Source: Bin75 sp965200435 (GTDB taxonomy: Bacteria; Nitrospirota; Nitrospiria; Nitrospirales; UBA8639). From it: DNA of 64,000 nucleotides. The notes under the pieces were generated by a model, which was not told where the DNA came from, did not search any database, and saw only the letters and a list, made by a program, of their open reading frames with translations. Location: positions 558,001-622,000 of the forward strand of contig OZ241337.1 in assembly GCA_965200435.1 (NCBI GenBank). Direction: 5' to 3'. How positions within the stretch are numbered: position 1 is the stretch's first letter; each line of letters starts with the position of its first letter. Position numbers and translations under genes: made by a program. Positions 26,785 through 35,807 of this stretch are shown here, piece after piece.

Positions 26785-27405
26785 AACGTTCTCCTAACGG
26801 TGGGTGAGCATAGAGCCGAAAGGGCTTGCAACCGGCACCAGTCTTTCAGCAGGTGTGGCCTGAAGCGACAACCGCCCATGACCTTCACTCTTGTGTCCTC
26901 CATCGGTCCCGACCGATGGCTGACGGCGCCAAAGCCGGTTTGCGGACGAGACCGAAAGGGAAGTGGGAGGAGAGAACCTTTCCCACAACCGGCGCCGGAC
27001 CGTGACGGCGAATTGAAATGTGTCCTAATCGATAGTGATGGATTCGCAACCTATTCACGCGTGGTGAATTGCCCGTCCTGCTTTTGTTCCGGAACAGTCA
27101 TGAAGATAATTCCACAAAGGCAGCTGATGGAGTAAACGTATTCATCATGTTTTCGGACAGAAACGTGTTGGTGTCTTGGGATTACGTGAAAATCGGATTT
27201 ACAATTTTGGGAGTCGAAAACTCATGTAGGAAGAAGTAACGGCCTATTCAATTTGGAAGGTATGCCTATCTTGTATAACATGAATCTGCTCATTGTCAAT
27301 AGTTTCTTGCAAACATTGTTTGTTTGCGATGCCACGAGCGTTGTGATAAATGAAGCGGCAGCAGGGAGAGACTTCTCAACGGACCTTTTACCCTACGCGT
27401 GTCCA
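26785..27405. other. Long intergenic region upstream of rho
   Basis: About 620 bases between divergent genes. It contains a cluster of inverted repeats at 26901-27008 and no convincing coding frame. Frames that could be opened have Arg/Pro-rich random composition. The right half is AT-rich and is likely to hold the promoter of the DUF2203 gene. Confidence 0.5.
26901..27008. ncRNA. Candidate structured RNA or leader upstream of rho
   Basis: Three stems can be seen: CATCGGT/ACCGATG with a 4-base loop (26901-26918); GCCGGTT (26934-26940) with AACCGGC (26987-26993); and inside it GTGGGA (26963-26968) with TCCCAC (26981-26986). Nested pairing over 100 bases exceeds what the surroundings show. The transcribed strand is unclear: minus would be a rho leader. 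No known riboswitch motif was recognised. Confidence 0.3.
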
Positions 27406-27816
27406 ATGCCCAAACCTGACGAGCCTTTCTCACGGATTTTCTCCTTTTCCGAAGCGACGGAACTGATTCCCAAACTGGCGATGTACCTGACGAAAGCCAA
27501 GGCCGGCAAAGCGATCCTGCTGCAAACCAAAGAAGAAATCAAAAAAGCGAGTGCCAACGCTCAATACGGAGGCGGAAGTTGTGAAGGCCCTCGCTACATC
27601 AAAGCACTCGAAACGATTTATGAAAATCTCAGCGGCATCCACGAACTGGGAGTGATTGTCAAAGATCTGGAAATGGGCTTATGCGACTTTCCGTATCTCA
27701 TGGAAGGACGGGTGGTGTATCTCTGCTGGCGGCTCGGGGAAGAAACCATCGAATGGTGGCATGAACTCGACGACGGGTACAAAGGTCGACAAGCCCTGCC
27801 CAAAGAGACCTCGTGA
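27406..27816 (+). CDS. DUF2203 family protein
   Basis: A 136-residue protein whose SFSEATELIPKLAMYLTKAK opening, IHELGVIVKDLEMGLCDFP core and VVYLCWRLGEETIEWWHELD end fit the DUF2203 family of unknown function. The ATG at 27406 (MPKPDEPFSRIF) is chosen because the conserved family start begins there. The 51 preceding in-frame codons have unlike composition. It is followed by a YciI-like gene on the same strand, probably co-transcribed. Confidence 0.82.
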   Translation: MPKPDEPFSRIFSFSEATELIPKLAMYLTKAKAGKAILLQTKEEIKKASANAQYGGGSCEGPRYIKALETIYENLSGIHELGVIVKDLEMGLCDFPYLMEGRVVYLCWRLGEETIEWWHELDDGYKGRQALPKETS

Positions 27817-27858
27817 ACGACGGACCGGAAAGTGTGAATCGTTGATGATGGATTGCCC

Positions 27859-28143
27859 ATGACGTACGTGATTCTCGGGTGGGACGGACCGGACGGGCAG
27901 AACAAACGCCCGCACCACAGACCCGGCCACCTGGAATATCTTGAACGCTTACAGCAGGAGGGCCGATTGGTCTGCGCCGGCCCCTTAACGGATCAGACCG
28001 GAAGTCTGGTCATGATCGAGGCGGAGACCCTGGAGGAAGCCGAACGCATGGCGAACGGTGACCCCTACGTCACCCATGGAATATTCGAACGAGTCGAAAT
28101 CCATCCCTTTAAACGCGTCTTCCCCAGACAACAAGGAAGCTGA
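27859..28143 (+). CDS. YciI-like protein
   Basis: A 94-residue ferredoxin-like alpha/beta protein. The family features are present: YVILGWDGPD near the start, a conserved His in RPGHLEYLERL, GRLVCAGPLTDQTGSLVMIEA, and DPYVTHGIFERVEIHPF carrying the Asp and His around the proposed active site. ATG 27859 is preferred to the TTG two codons earlier. The biochemical role of single-domain YciI proteins is not established; an enzymatic or chaperone-like role for a small metabolite is inferred. Confidence 0.85.
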   Translation: MTYVILGWDGPDGQNKRPHHRPGHLEYLERLQQEGRLVCAGPLTDQTGSLVMIEAETLEEAERMANGDPYVTHGIFERVEIHPFKRVFPRQQGS

Positions 28144-28154
28144 CGCAGACCCCC

Positions 28155-28622
28155 TCACGTGGCCTGTGACACTTGCAGAATTATCTTCCATTCACTTTCG
28201 CGAACCGGTTGAACCGAGAGACGGGAGCCCCTTCGAAGCAATTCCATCTTCTCGAGACCTCTCACCCCCCTGAGGCGTTCCAAAGAAAGCGGCGCCCGCA
28301 GCACCTCCTTCAATCGAACGTCGACCATCAGCCATCGCGGATTCTGCTTTGAACTCTTTTCGTCGAAATACCGGCTGCCGGGCCGCCAGGCAAAATAATC
28401 GGGATACGCGACCTTGACGACCTCGACAAGGCCTACGATCGCCGGAGGATCGGCGTTGCTGTGATAAAAGAAGGCTAAATCACCGACGGCCATGGCTCGC
28501 AGAAAGTTGCGCGCTTGATAATTTCTCACGCCCTCCCAACACGTCGTCCGTTTGGGAGAACGCGCCAAATCCTCAATGGAAAACGCCGACGGTTCGGATT
28601 TGAGCAACCAGTACCCGGGCAT
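28155..28622 (-). CDS. EVE domain protein
   Basis: A 155-residue EVE (PUA-related) domain protein. The start at 28622 has a strong GGAGGT ribosome site seven bases upstream. The family pattern is clear: YWLLKSEPSAFSIEDL, WEGVRNYQARNFLR, GDLAFFYHSNADPPAIVGLV, DEKSSKQNPRWLMVDVRL. EVE domains recognise modified bases in DNA or RNA, and standalone bacterial forms are linked to tRNA or modified-nucleotide handling. Convergent with the YciI-like gene, 11 bases apart. Confidence 0.9.
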   Translation of the reverse strand: MPGYWLLKSEPSAFSIEDLARSPKRTTCWEGVRNYQARNFLRAMAVGDLAFFYHSNADPPAIVGLVEVVKVAYPDYFAWRPGSRYFDEKSSKQNPRWLMVDVRLKEVLRAPLSLERLRGVRGLEKMELLRRGSRLSVQPVRESEWKIILQVSQAT

Positions 28623-28668
28623 CACCTGGACCTCCACGTCTCGATGAATGGAACGTCATCCTGGTCAA

Positions 28669-28902
28669 TGTTCACTCATTCGTTGACACAATGAAAGATG
28701 CGCTCCTCGCCTTCTTTTGTCGCTCGCCGTCTCCCGATGACAGATGTCGGGGGCAGGCGGATGGCGCTTCTGTGAAGGCGGCCTTTCCAGGCCGCATGAG
28801 ATGCGGCGGCGACACAGGCGGAGAGGCCGACCTTGGATCCCCGATGACAGATGTCGGGGATGACGGAAGGAGGCCGTGAACTGTATCAACGAATGACTGA
28901 AT
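28669..28902. repeat. Inverted-repeat element, family 2, copy A
   Basis: Begins TGTTCACTCATTCGTTGACA and ends with the near-inverse TGTATCAACGAATGACTGAA. The interior contains CCCCGA..TCGGGG hairpins (twice) and a GCTCCTCGCCTTCTTTTGT segment, both shared with the other copies. It fills the gap before the PGPGW-type membrane protein gene. No coding potential. Confidence 0.75.
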
Positions 28903-29038
28903 CCAGGCAATCCTATCCCGTTCGACAACGATCGTTCAATGGGCTTCTGAGCACGGGTCGGCTTCCGCACGGGTTCCCACGCTTGTCGAATCGCTTCGAA
29001 CATGCTATGTCGCCCTTGCGACGCAGAGAGCATACCAG

Positions 29039-29464
29039 ATGAACGCCATTCAGACTTTCTACGACGACCTGGTCGCCCCAGAGGCCCTGATTGCCATCAC
29101 CATCATCTCGGTGGTCATGTTTTTCGGGACGATCCTGCTCATTCCCATCATCATCATCCGCCTGCCCACGAACTACTTTTTGCACGAGGAAGAACACGTG
29201 TGGCTGGCGGCATACCATCCGGTCCTGCGCTATGCGGGCCTAGTCTTGAAAAATACGGTCGGCGTCATTTTTCTCCTGGCAGGGATTGCCATGCTCGTCC
29301 TGCCCGGTCAAGGTTTACTGACCATGGTCATTGGAGTATCCTTACTTGATTTTCCAGGCAAACGGAGAATCGAGCATCGACTGCTCACGAAACCCATGGT
29401 TTTCCAGGCCATGAACGCTATTCGACAAAAATTCGGCAAGCCTCCGTTTTCGCAGCCGGCATGA
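29039..29464 (+). CDS. PGPGW-like small inner-membrane protein
   Basis: A 141-residue membrane protein with hydrophobic helices at about residues 17-40 and 68-98. The second pair surrounds the LPGQGLLTMVIGVSLLDFPGKR motif, which resembles the PGPGW motif of small putative transmembrane proteins. The C-terminus KPMVFQAMNAIRQKFGKPPF is amphipathic and cytoplasmic in the likely topology. Function unknown. It precedes cstA on the same strand by about 80 bases. Confidence 0.72.
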   Translation: MNAIQTFYDDLVAPEALIAITIISVVMFFGTILLIPIIIIRLPTNYFLHEEEHVWLAAYHPVLRYAGLVLKNTVGVIFLLAGIAMLVLPGQGLLTMVIGVSLLDFPGKRRIEHRLLTKPMVFQAMNAIRQKFGKPPFSQPA

Positions 29465-29546
29465 CCGGCAAGGGGCACAGCCAGGACCACAAGGCGAAGA
29501 TCACGACAACCGGCACACGAACTGCCGCACGATTTTCCGGAAAACC

Positions 29547-31499
29547 ATGAAGCTCCTGAAGACGACCGCGTGGATGCTCGTCTCCCTCCTGTGCGCCGTG
29601 TCCTTCGGCTTCGTCACCGGGCTGTTGAACGCTGAAGAGAAAGTCAACGGACTCTGGCTGGTGACCGCAGCCGGCTGTTTTTACGTGCTGGCCTATCGCT
29701 TTTATGGAGGATTTTTAGGCCGGCGCGTCATGCAACTCGATGACGAACGCCGGACCCCAGCCTTTCGGCTGGAAGATGGCACCAACTATTATCCCGCCAA
29801 CAAATACGTGCTTTTCGGACACCATTTCGCCGCCATTGCGGGCGCGGGACCGTTATTGGGTCCGGTCCTGGCGGCCCAGTTCGGATTTTTACCCGGGTTT
29901 CTCTGGATCGTAATCGGGGCCGTGGTGGCCGGTGCGGTACAGGATTTTGTCATCCTGGTCGGGTCCCTGCGTCGCAACGGCCGCTCCCTCCCGGAAATCG
30001 CGCGTGCGGAGATCGGATGGATCACCGGCACGGCTACGGCGGTGGCCGTGTTGTTTATCGTGATTGTGGCCTTGGCCGGCCTGGGGCTGGCCGTGGTCAA
30101 CGCGCTCGTCGCAAACCCGTGGGGCACGTTCACGATTGCCATGACCATCCCGATCGCCTTTCTCATGGGATGGTATCATCACCACATTCGACCCGGGCGC
30201 GTCGGCGAAATGTCCCTCATGGGCATCGTGCTTCTTTTTCTGTCCGTGGCCCTGGGTAAAGTCGTGGCGCAGTCGGACTTGGCGATCTGGTTTACTCATG
30301 ACCGAACCACGCTGGTCTGGCTACTGGCCGGATACGGATTTTTGGCCTCGGTGCTGCCGATGTGGATGCTGTTGGTTCCCAGAGACTACCTCTCGACGTT
30401 TATGAAACTCGGAGTCATCGGGTTGCTGGCGGTCGGCGTGATCCTGTTGGCCCCCGAGCTACACATGCCCAAGGTCACCGGATTCATTGCCGGAGGTGGC
30501 CCGATCATCCCCGGTCCCCTCTTTCCCTTTCTGTTTATTACCATCGCCTGCGGCGCCATCTCGGGCTTCCATTCGCTGGTGTCATCGGGCACAACCCCGA
30601 AAATGATTGCCCGCGAATCCCAGGCCATGGTGGGCTATGGAGCCATGTTGCTGGAAAGCTTTGTCGGAGTCGTCGCGTTGATTTCGGCGTCCCTGCTTAT
30701 CCCGGGCGACTATTTTGCGATCAACACACGCCTCCCGACCGATGCGTTGGCGGCCATGGGGTTCCCCGTTGAAAACATTCACACACTCTCGCAACTGGTG
30801 GAAGTGGACGTCTCAGGCAGGCCCGGAGGCGCAGTGTCGTTGGCCGTGGGCATGGCCTGGATTTTCTCCGCCTTGCCTGGGATGGCTGGGCTCATGGCCT
30901 ATTGGTATCAATTTGTGCTCCTGTTCGAGGCCCTGTTTATCCTGACAACCATCGACGCGGGCACCCGTGTGGCACGCTATCTGGTCCAGGAAATGGGCGG
31001 ACACGTCTATGCGCCGCTTCGTCGGATCAATTGGTGGCCCGGCGTTATCCTGTCGAGCGCATTCGTGGTCGGAGCATGGGGATGGCTCATCGCCACGGGA
31101 ACGATCTCCACGGTCTGGCCCATGTTCGGCGCCGCCAACCAGTTATTAGGGACCCTGGCGTTATGTATCGGCACGACCCTGTTCATCAAAATGGGAAAAG
31201 CCCGCTACCTCTGGGTGACGGCCATACCGATGGTATTCGTGGGCGTCATCACCTTAACGGGCTGCCATGACCTGTGGTGGATCTTTCTGGACCGGGCACG
31301 AACCGCCGCGGACCCGGTGGCGCGCGTGACGATGACGCTGAATGCGGCGCTGGTCGGGCTGGTCGCCGTCCTGGCAATCGTGGTCCTGACCGAGAGCGCG
31401 ATAAAATGGTACCGGTACCTGATCCTGAAACAACCCTATACCACCACGGAAATTCTCGACGGCGAAGGCATTCGGCTCCCTGAGGGAAAGTGCTGCTGA
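29547..31499 (+). CDS. cstA: Carbon starvation protein CstA-like transporter
   Basis: A 650-residue membrane protein with about 16-18 hydrophobic helices. The CstA family blocks are obvious: AYRFYGGFLGRRVM, DGTNYYPANKYVLFGHHFAA, IAGAGPLLGPVLAAQFGF, SGFHSLVSSGTTPKMIARES and FILTTIDAGTRVARYLVQE. Members import peptides or pyruvate on nutrient limitation. Its closest experimental relatives are CstA and BtsT of enteric bacteria. It is somewhat shorter than E. coli CstA, mainly at the C-terminus. Downstream the composition changes sharply into the AT-richer island. Confidence 0.92.
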   Translation: MKLLKTTAWMLVSLLCAVSFGFVTGLLNAEEKVNGLWLVTAAGCFYVLAYRFYGGFLGRRVMQLDDERRTPAFRLEDGTNYYPANKYVLFGHHFAAIAGAGPLLGPVLAAQFGFLPGFLWIVIGAVVAGAVQDFVILVGSLRRNGRSLPEIARAEIGWITGTATAVAVLFIVIVALAGLGLAVVNALVANPWGTFTIAMTIPIAFLMGWYHHHIRPGRVGEMSLMGIVLLFLSVALGKVVAQSDLAIWFTHDRTTLVWLLAGYGFLASVLPMWMLLVPRDYLSTFMKLGVIGLLAVGVILLAPELHMPKVTGFIAGGGPIIPGPLFPFLFITIACGAISGFHSLVSSGTTPKMIARESQAMVGYGAMLLESFVGVVALISASLLIPGDYFAINTRLPTDALAAMGFPVENIHTLSQLVEVDVSGRPGGAVSLAVGMAWIFSALPGMAGLMAYWYQFVLLFEALFILTTIDAGTRVARYLVQEMGGHVYAPLRRINWWPGVILSSAFVVGAWGWLIATGTISTVWPMFGAANQLLGTLALCIGTTLFIKMGKARYLWVTAIPMVFVGVITLTGCHDLWWIFLDRARTAADPVARVTMTLNAALVGLVAVLAIVVLTESAIKWYRYLILKQPYTTTEILDGEGIRLPEGKCC

Positions 31500-31600
31500 T
31501 CTGATACTCGCTTGGGCTCCGGAAACGCCCACTATGACACGACAGACAAATTCGCGGCGACAGACATGCTAGAATGCGGATCACGAACGCCATTCATAAC

Positions 31601-31681
31601 ATGAAGCGTTTCCACGTGGATGTCGAGACCCGTGAACAGGGTGAGGGCCAAGTTGTGAAGGTGATGGAGATACATCCATGA
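31601..31681 (+). CDS. Possible 26-residue leader peptide
   Basis: Starts ATG AAG CGT TTC and encodes MKRFHVDVETREQGEGQVVK plus six more residues. Its stop TGA overlaps the ATG of the PHP-ATPase gene (ATGA), so the two could be translationally coupled. Too short to judge by composition; it may be chance or the tail of an eroded gene. Confidence 0.3.
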   Translation: MKRFHVDVETREQGEGQVVKVMEIHP

Positions 31682-34347
31682 ACAACGAAATTCCGTATCT
31701 GGGGGCACGCTTCTACAAGTGTGCCTTGCAGGTCAATCCTTGCAGCTATACCCGGTATCAGGGAGAGACAACCCTGCAAGAAGCGGACTACAACCGACAA
31801 ATTTTGCAGCAGTGCCGGGACAATGATATAGAAGTTGTGGGTCTTTCAGATCATGGAAAAGTTGAAGACTCAGAAGGATTGCGAAAGTTTTTGCAAGAAA
31901 ACAACATCACCGTGTTTCCGGGATTCGAGATCGCCAGTTCTGAAAAAATTCATATGGTCTGCCTCTACCCGAAAGAGAGTGCCTTGGCCACACTCAATCA
32001 GTATCTTGGACAGTTGATGGATGAAAACAGCACCAAGCTCGAGCAAGAACCGACCCATCCCTCTTCATTAAGCTGCGAACAAATCGCAAACAAGGTAATC
32101 AATGATCAACACGGCTTTTGGTACGCTGCACACATGACCGGAAAGAATGGCCTGCTGAAACTGGATGGCGGTGGCGGAAACTACGTTCAATTGTGGAAAA
32201 AAGAAGCGTTAGTGATAGCCGGACAAATCCCCGGTCCGACAGAAGATTTGCCGGATACGTGTCAACAAATCATTCAAAACAACAATCCCGACTACAGGCG
32301 AAAAAAACCTCTCGCGATTATCAATGCTAGAGATATAAAAGATCCGGAAACGCTATCGGATCCTTCAGCCTCCTGTTTCATCAAAATGACCGAACCTGAT
32401 TTTTCCGCATTCAAGCAGGCTTTTTTTGATCCTGAATCACGCATTCGGCTCAATCACCAGACTCCCGATAATCCCTATTCGCTTATCAGATCCATACAAT
32501 GGCGAGGAGGAGGATTTTTGGGCATCGACGGCCTGGCTTTTTCTAAAAATTTAAATGCTGTGATCGGTGGTCGAGGCACGGGAAAATCCACCTTGATAGA
32601 AAGTATTCGCTATGTGCTGGACCTGCCGATTCGTGGAGGAGACCAGAGAGGGATAGAATCACTTCACAAAAAAAATTTAGGTTCTTCACAAATCACTTTG
32701 GAAGTACTCTCAAAAGCCCAGCAAGGGCAGATTTATCGCATCAGTCGGCGCTATGGTGAGCAGCCCGTTGTCGAAAACCAGCAAGGCAATCTTTCACACC
32801 TGACCACGAGAGAGATCCTGCCCGACATTGAGTTGCTCGGTCAGAACGAAATTCTTGCACTGGAAAAAGATGAGGATGCAAAACTGAATCTGATAGATTG
32901 TTTCCTCCAAGACAGCAATCAATTTGACCGAAAAATGAATGAAATCAAGCGCCGGTTGGAGTTAAGTCGAAAACAGATTATCGAAGCCCATAAAGAATTT
33001 GAACGAATCGATGAAGTCGTCGCGCAAGAACCGGTTTTGGACGAACAGGTAAAACAGTTTGAACGGTTGGGAATAGCAGACAAACTGAAAAGCGCTCAAT
33101 TGCTTGAACAAGAAAAAACCATTCAAGATAGAATCACAGAACAATTTAAATCCATTGAACAATGGGCGAACAACTATCAGGAAATTTTTGATTTATTCTT
33201 TCTGCAACGGGACGATATTGATCAATTGCCGAACAAGACATCCGTCGCGAAAGCCAAAGAGATTTTTCAAACCCTGCAAAATGACTTGAACCTGTTAGTT
33301 GAAAAAATTGTTCATCGCTCTAACCAAGCCAAGTCAGACTATGATTCTATCCATTCAATCTGGGAAACTCATTCAGGGAAAATTCTTGATGAACTGAATC
33401 AAGCAATCGCACAATTGCCCGATCATGCCGGAAAAAGCGGTAGAGCTTTGGGTGTAGAATACAAAAACATTGTTGCCAAATTAGCCACTATTCAAAAAAA
33501 CAAAACAACCCACGAAAAACAAAAGAGTATCACCCGTGATGCTGACGACAAAAGAAAAGACGTCCTGAGAGAATATCGGGATACGGCTTTTGCTCGGTTC
33601 GAAGCAACGAGTCACACAATAGAAAAGCTGAACAAGCGTCTCGTTGGCAAACTAAAAATTCACATCAAACGTGCAGGGAATTTGGAACAACTCGAGTCAT
33701 TCTTGCTCGATATTGATGGGATTGGCAGTTCCAAAATTCAGTGGCTAAAGGAACTGGAAGGAGATTTGGATTTATTGGAGTGGGCGAAGTGGATAAAAAA
33801 CAGAGATAAGACGGCCTTCATGGCTAAGTATAAAGAAAAGGGGTTGACTTCGGGCACTGTCGACAAATTATTGGAATTGAGTTTGGAAGAAAGACTTCAA
33901 CTGGAAGAGATCGAATTAAAGGATAGTGTGGAAATCCAACTTAACACCGCACATGACGATGCGGATGAACATTTTGTGTCACTGGAAGACCTTTCAACCG
34001 GACAAAAATGTACCGCAATATTGAATCTTCTGCTGTTAAGCCGAGACGCCCCCTTGATTATCGATCAACCGGAAGAGAACCTGGATAACGCCTTTATCGC
34101 TGAACGCATTGCGCAGGAGTTAAGACATCACAAAACCAATCGTCAGTTTGTATTTGCCACTCACAACGCCAATATACCCGTCTTCGGTGACGCCGAGTTA
34201 ATCGCAGTACTAAAAAGCAGGAAAGACAAAGGGGAAATTGCCCAGGCCGGTTCCATTGACAAAACAGAAATACGCGAACAAGCCGCGTTAATTCTGGAAG
34301 GCGGCAGAGAAGCTTTTGATATGCGAAAAAACAAGTATGGGTACTAA
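31678..34347 (+). CDS. PHP-like/SMC-like ATPase, probable anti-phage defence protein
   Basis: An 889-residue protein with three parts. Residues 1-280 are PHP-phosphoesterase-like (EVVGLSDHGKVEDSEGLRKF, FPGFEIASSEKIHMV). However, the first metal motif, normally H-x-H, reads CALQVNPCSY, so that site is altered. At about residues 298-308 comes Walker A GGRGTGKSTLIE. A long coiled-coil region (about 400-720) is rich in Lys/Glu/Gln. The ATPase closes with LSTGQKCTAILNLLLLSRDA, PLIIDQPEENLDNAF and FVFATHNANIPVFGDAE. This resembles the TrlF/Spaf_1101-type AAA proteins and the domain order of the anti-phage protein Ppl. A GGAG site lies nine bases before the start. Base composition is AT-richer than the flanks, which suggests transfer. 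Defence function is inferred. Confidence 0.85.
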   Translation: MNNEIPYLGARFYKCALQVNPCSYTRYQGETTLQEADYNRQILQQCRDNDIEVVGLSDHGKVEDSEGLRKFLQENNITVFPGFEIASSEKIHMVCLYPKESALATLNQYLGQLMDENSTKLEQEPTHPSSLSCEQIANKVINDQHGFWYAAHMTGKNGLLKLDGGGGNYVQLWKKEALVIAGQIPGPTEDLPDTCQQIIQNNNPDYRRKKPLAIINARDIKDPETLSDPSASCFIKMTEPDFSAFKQAFFDPESRIRLNHQTPDNPYSLIRSIQWRGGGFLGIDGLAFSKNLNAVIGGRGTGKSTLIESIRYVLDLPIRGGDQRGIESLHKKNLGSSQITLEVLSKAQQGQIYRISRRYGEQPVVENQQGNLSHLTTREILPDIELLGQNEILALEKDEDAKLNLIDCFLQDSNQFDRKMNEIKRRLELSRKQIIEAHKEFERIDEVVAQEPVLDEQVKQFERLGIADKLKSAQLLEQEKTIQDRITEQFKSIEQWANNYQEIFDLFFLQRDDIDQLPNKTSVAKAKEIFQTLQNDLNLLVEKIVHRSNQAKSDYDSIHSIWETHSGKILDELNQAIAQLPDHAGKSGRALGVEYKNIVAKLATIQKNKTTHEKQKSITRDADDKRKDVLREYRDTAFARFEATSHTIEKLNKRLVGKLKIHIKRAGNLEQLESFLLDIDGIGSSKIQWLKELEGDLDLLEWAKWIKNRDKTAFMAKYKEKGLTSGTVDKLLELSLEERLQLEEIELKDSVEIQLNTAHDDADEHFVSLEDLSTGQKCTAILNLLLLSRDAPLIIDQPEENLDNAFIAERIAQELRHHKTNRQFVFATHNANIPVFGDAELIAVLKSRKDKGEIAQAGSIDKTEIREQAALILEGGREAFDMRKNKYGY

Positions 34348-34362
34348 TGGAAACAATTTTCC

Positions 34363-35568
34363 ATGTTAATCGGTGACGTACTGGAATTAACCAGCCAGCC
34401 TGAAGGCGCAAAGCTGGAGTTTAAGCGGGACGATGAACGTCCCGAGATATTTGCCAAAGAAGTCGTGGCGTTTGCCAACATGAACGGCGGCATCGCGTTG
34501 GTTGGCGTCGAGGATGACGGCAGCATCAGCGGCATTCGGCGAGACAACCTTCAAGAGTGGTTGATGGATACCGTCATCGGCAGATACGTTCATCCTTTTA
34601 TATTACCGGACTACGAGGAAGTCAGCATTCAAGGCAAGCGCGTGGCAGTCGTGAAGATTCCTCAAGGGAGCAGCAAACCTTATGTCTTGAAGTACAACGA
34701 TCGTCAAGACATCTATGTCCGATATGGTAACACGTGCCAACTGGCGGGTCGCGAGCAACAAGCGCGGTTGTTTGATTTGGGCGGCCTCCTATCGGCAGAA
34801 AAATTTCCCGTATACGGATCTTCCATTTCAGACTTAGATGAACATCGTTATACGGAATATTTTCGAGACATTCTGATACAGTCTCCGGGCGAGGATTTGC
34901 AGGAAATGCTGGAAAACCACAGCTTTCTGGTCGGCGACGCGACCCCACTGGCTTGCAGCTATTTTGCGTATGCGTTGTTTGCAAAAAAACCTCAGTTGAG
35001 GCTACCGCAAGCCGGCATCAGGCTTTCGGTTTATGAAGGAAATGATAAGGATTACAACACCATATTCGACAAGGTATTGGACGCTCCCTTACTGGAACGC
35101 CGAGGAAGCGGCGGCACTCAAGATCCCCTTGAACCAGCACTCCATGAGAGAGTCAGTGCACTGATTCAACCGCATATCAGCCGTGAAACTCTACAAAGAA
35201 TGAGTCGCAGACGAACGTGGGATTATCCATTTGAGGCCATAAGAGAGCTTTTGATTAATGCGTTGATTCATAGAGATTGGACAAAACAGGACTATGTCCG
35301 CGTGATTGTCTACAAGAATCGCATGGAAATAACCAGTCCGGGGGCTCTGCCGAACGGCATGACAACCGAAAGAATCAAAAGCGGCGCGCAATTACAACGC
35401 AATCCATCGTCAGTCAGAATTTTTAGAGACTACGGCTACGTCGAAGACCAGGGTATCGGCATTCGCCGAAAGGTCATTCCATTAATGCAGCAACACAATA
35501 AAAGAGAGCCGGATTTTGAAGGGACGGAAGATCACTTCAAGGTAACCTTATGGAAGAAGCAAGAATAA
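34363..35568 (+). CDS. Schlafen-type AlbA_2 / GHKL ATPase-like protein
   Basis: A 401-residue protein. Residues 10-130 form an AlbA_2 (Schlafen) nucleic-acid-binding domain: EGAKLEFKRDD with the E-x-K motif, VVAFANMNGGIALVGVEDDG and DIYVRYGNTCQLAGREQ. After a linker, residues 280-395 hold a GHKL-type ATP-binding fold (EAIRELLINALIHRDW with conserved Asn, ITSPGALPNGMT, GYVEDQGIGI) as in RecG-like/AlbA_2 regulators. It begins 15 bases after the PHP-ATPase gene and shares its low GC, so the two form a unit. Such proteins act as transcription regulators or in phage defence; the second is favoured by context. Confidence 0.85.
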   Translation: MLIGDVLELTSQPEGAKLEFKRDDERPEIFAKEVVAFANMNGGIALVGVEDDGSISGIRRDNLQEWLMDTVIGRYVHPFILPDYEEVSIQGKRVAVVKIPQGSSKPYVLKYNDRQDIYVRYGNTCQLAGREQQARLFDLGGLLSAEKFPVYGSSISDLDEHRYTEYFRDILIQSPGEDLQEMLENHSFLVGDATPLACSYFAYALFAKKPQLRLPQAGIRLSVYEGNDKDYNTIFDKVLDAPLLERRGSGGTQDPLEPALHERVSALIQPHISRETLQRMSRRRTWDYPFEAIRELLINALIHRDWTKQDYVRVIVYKNRMEITSPGALPNGMTTERIKSGAQLQRNPSSVRIFRDYGYVEDQGIGIRRKVIPLMQQHNKREPDFEGTEDHFKVTLWKKQE

Positions 35569-35807
35569 GCCGCACCATTAGACAGCCCTGAAAACACGCG
35601 ATTGCGTTTGAGTCGAAAAGCTCCACCCGACAAGGGTGGAACGATCCGGTATAACAACAAAAATTCGATCCACCAGATTGTTCGTTTTCTTAGACGGGAA
35701 GACCTGCCAAAAGGCGATGAATGCGTGTGGTCGCACCTCAGGCAGAGATCCCGGAAGAGGCGTTCTGGCAAACATACTGCAACGACAGATAACAAGGAGA
35801 TGGTTTG

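Noticed and set aside
26779..27135. Open frame upstream of rho on the plus strand
   Set aside because: It opens opposite the rho start codon and has random Arg/Pro/Cys-rich composition. The structured repeats account for the region better.
31500..35600. Prophage or conjugative element as the source of the low-GC island
   Set aside because: No integrase, att-like direct repeat, phage structural or transfer genes were seen at its borders. Only composition suggests transfer.
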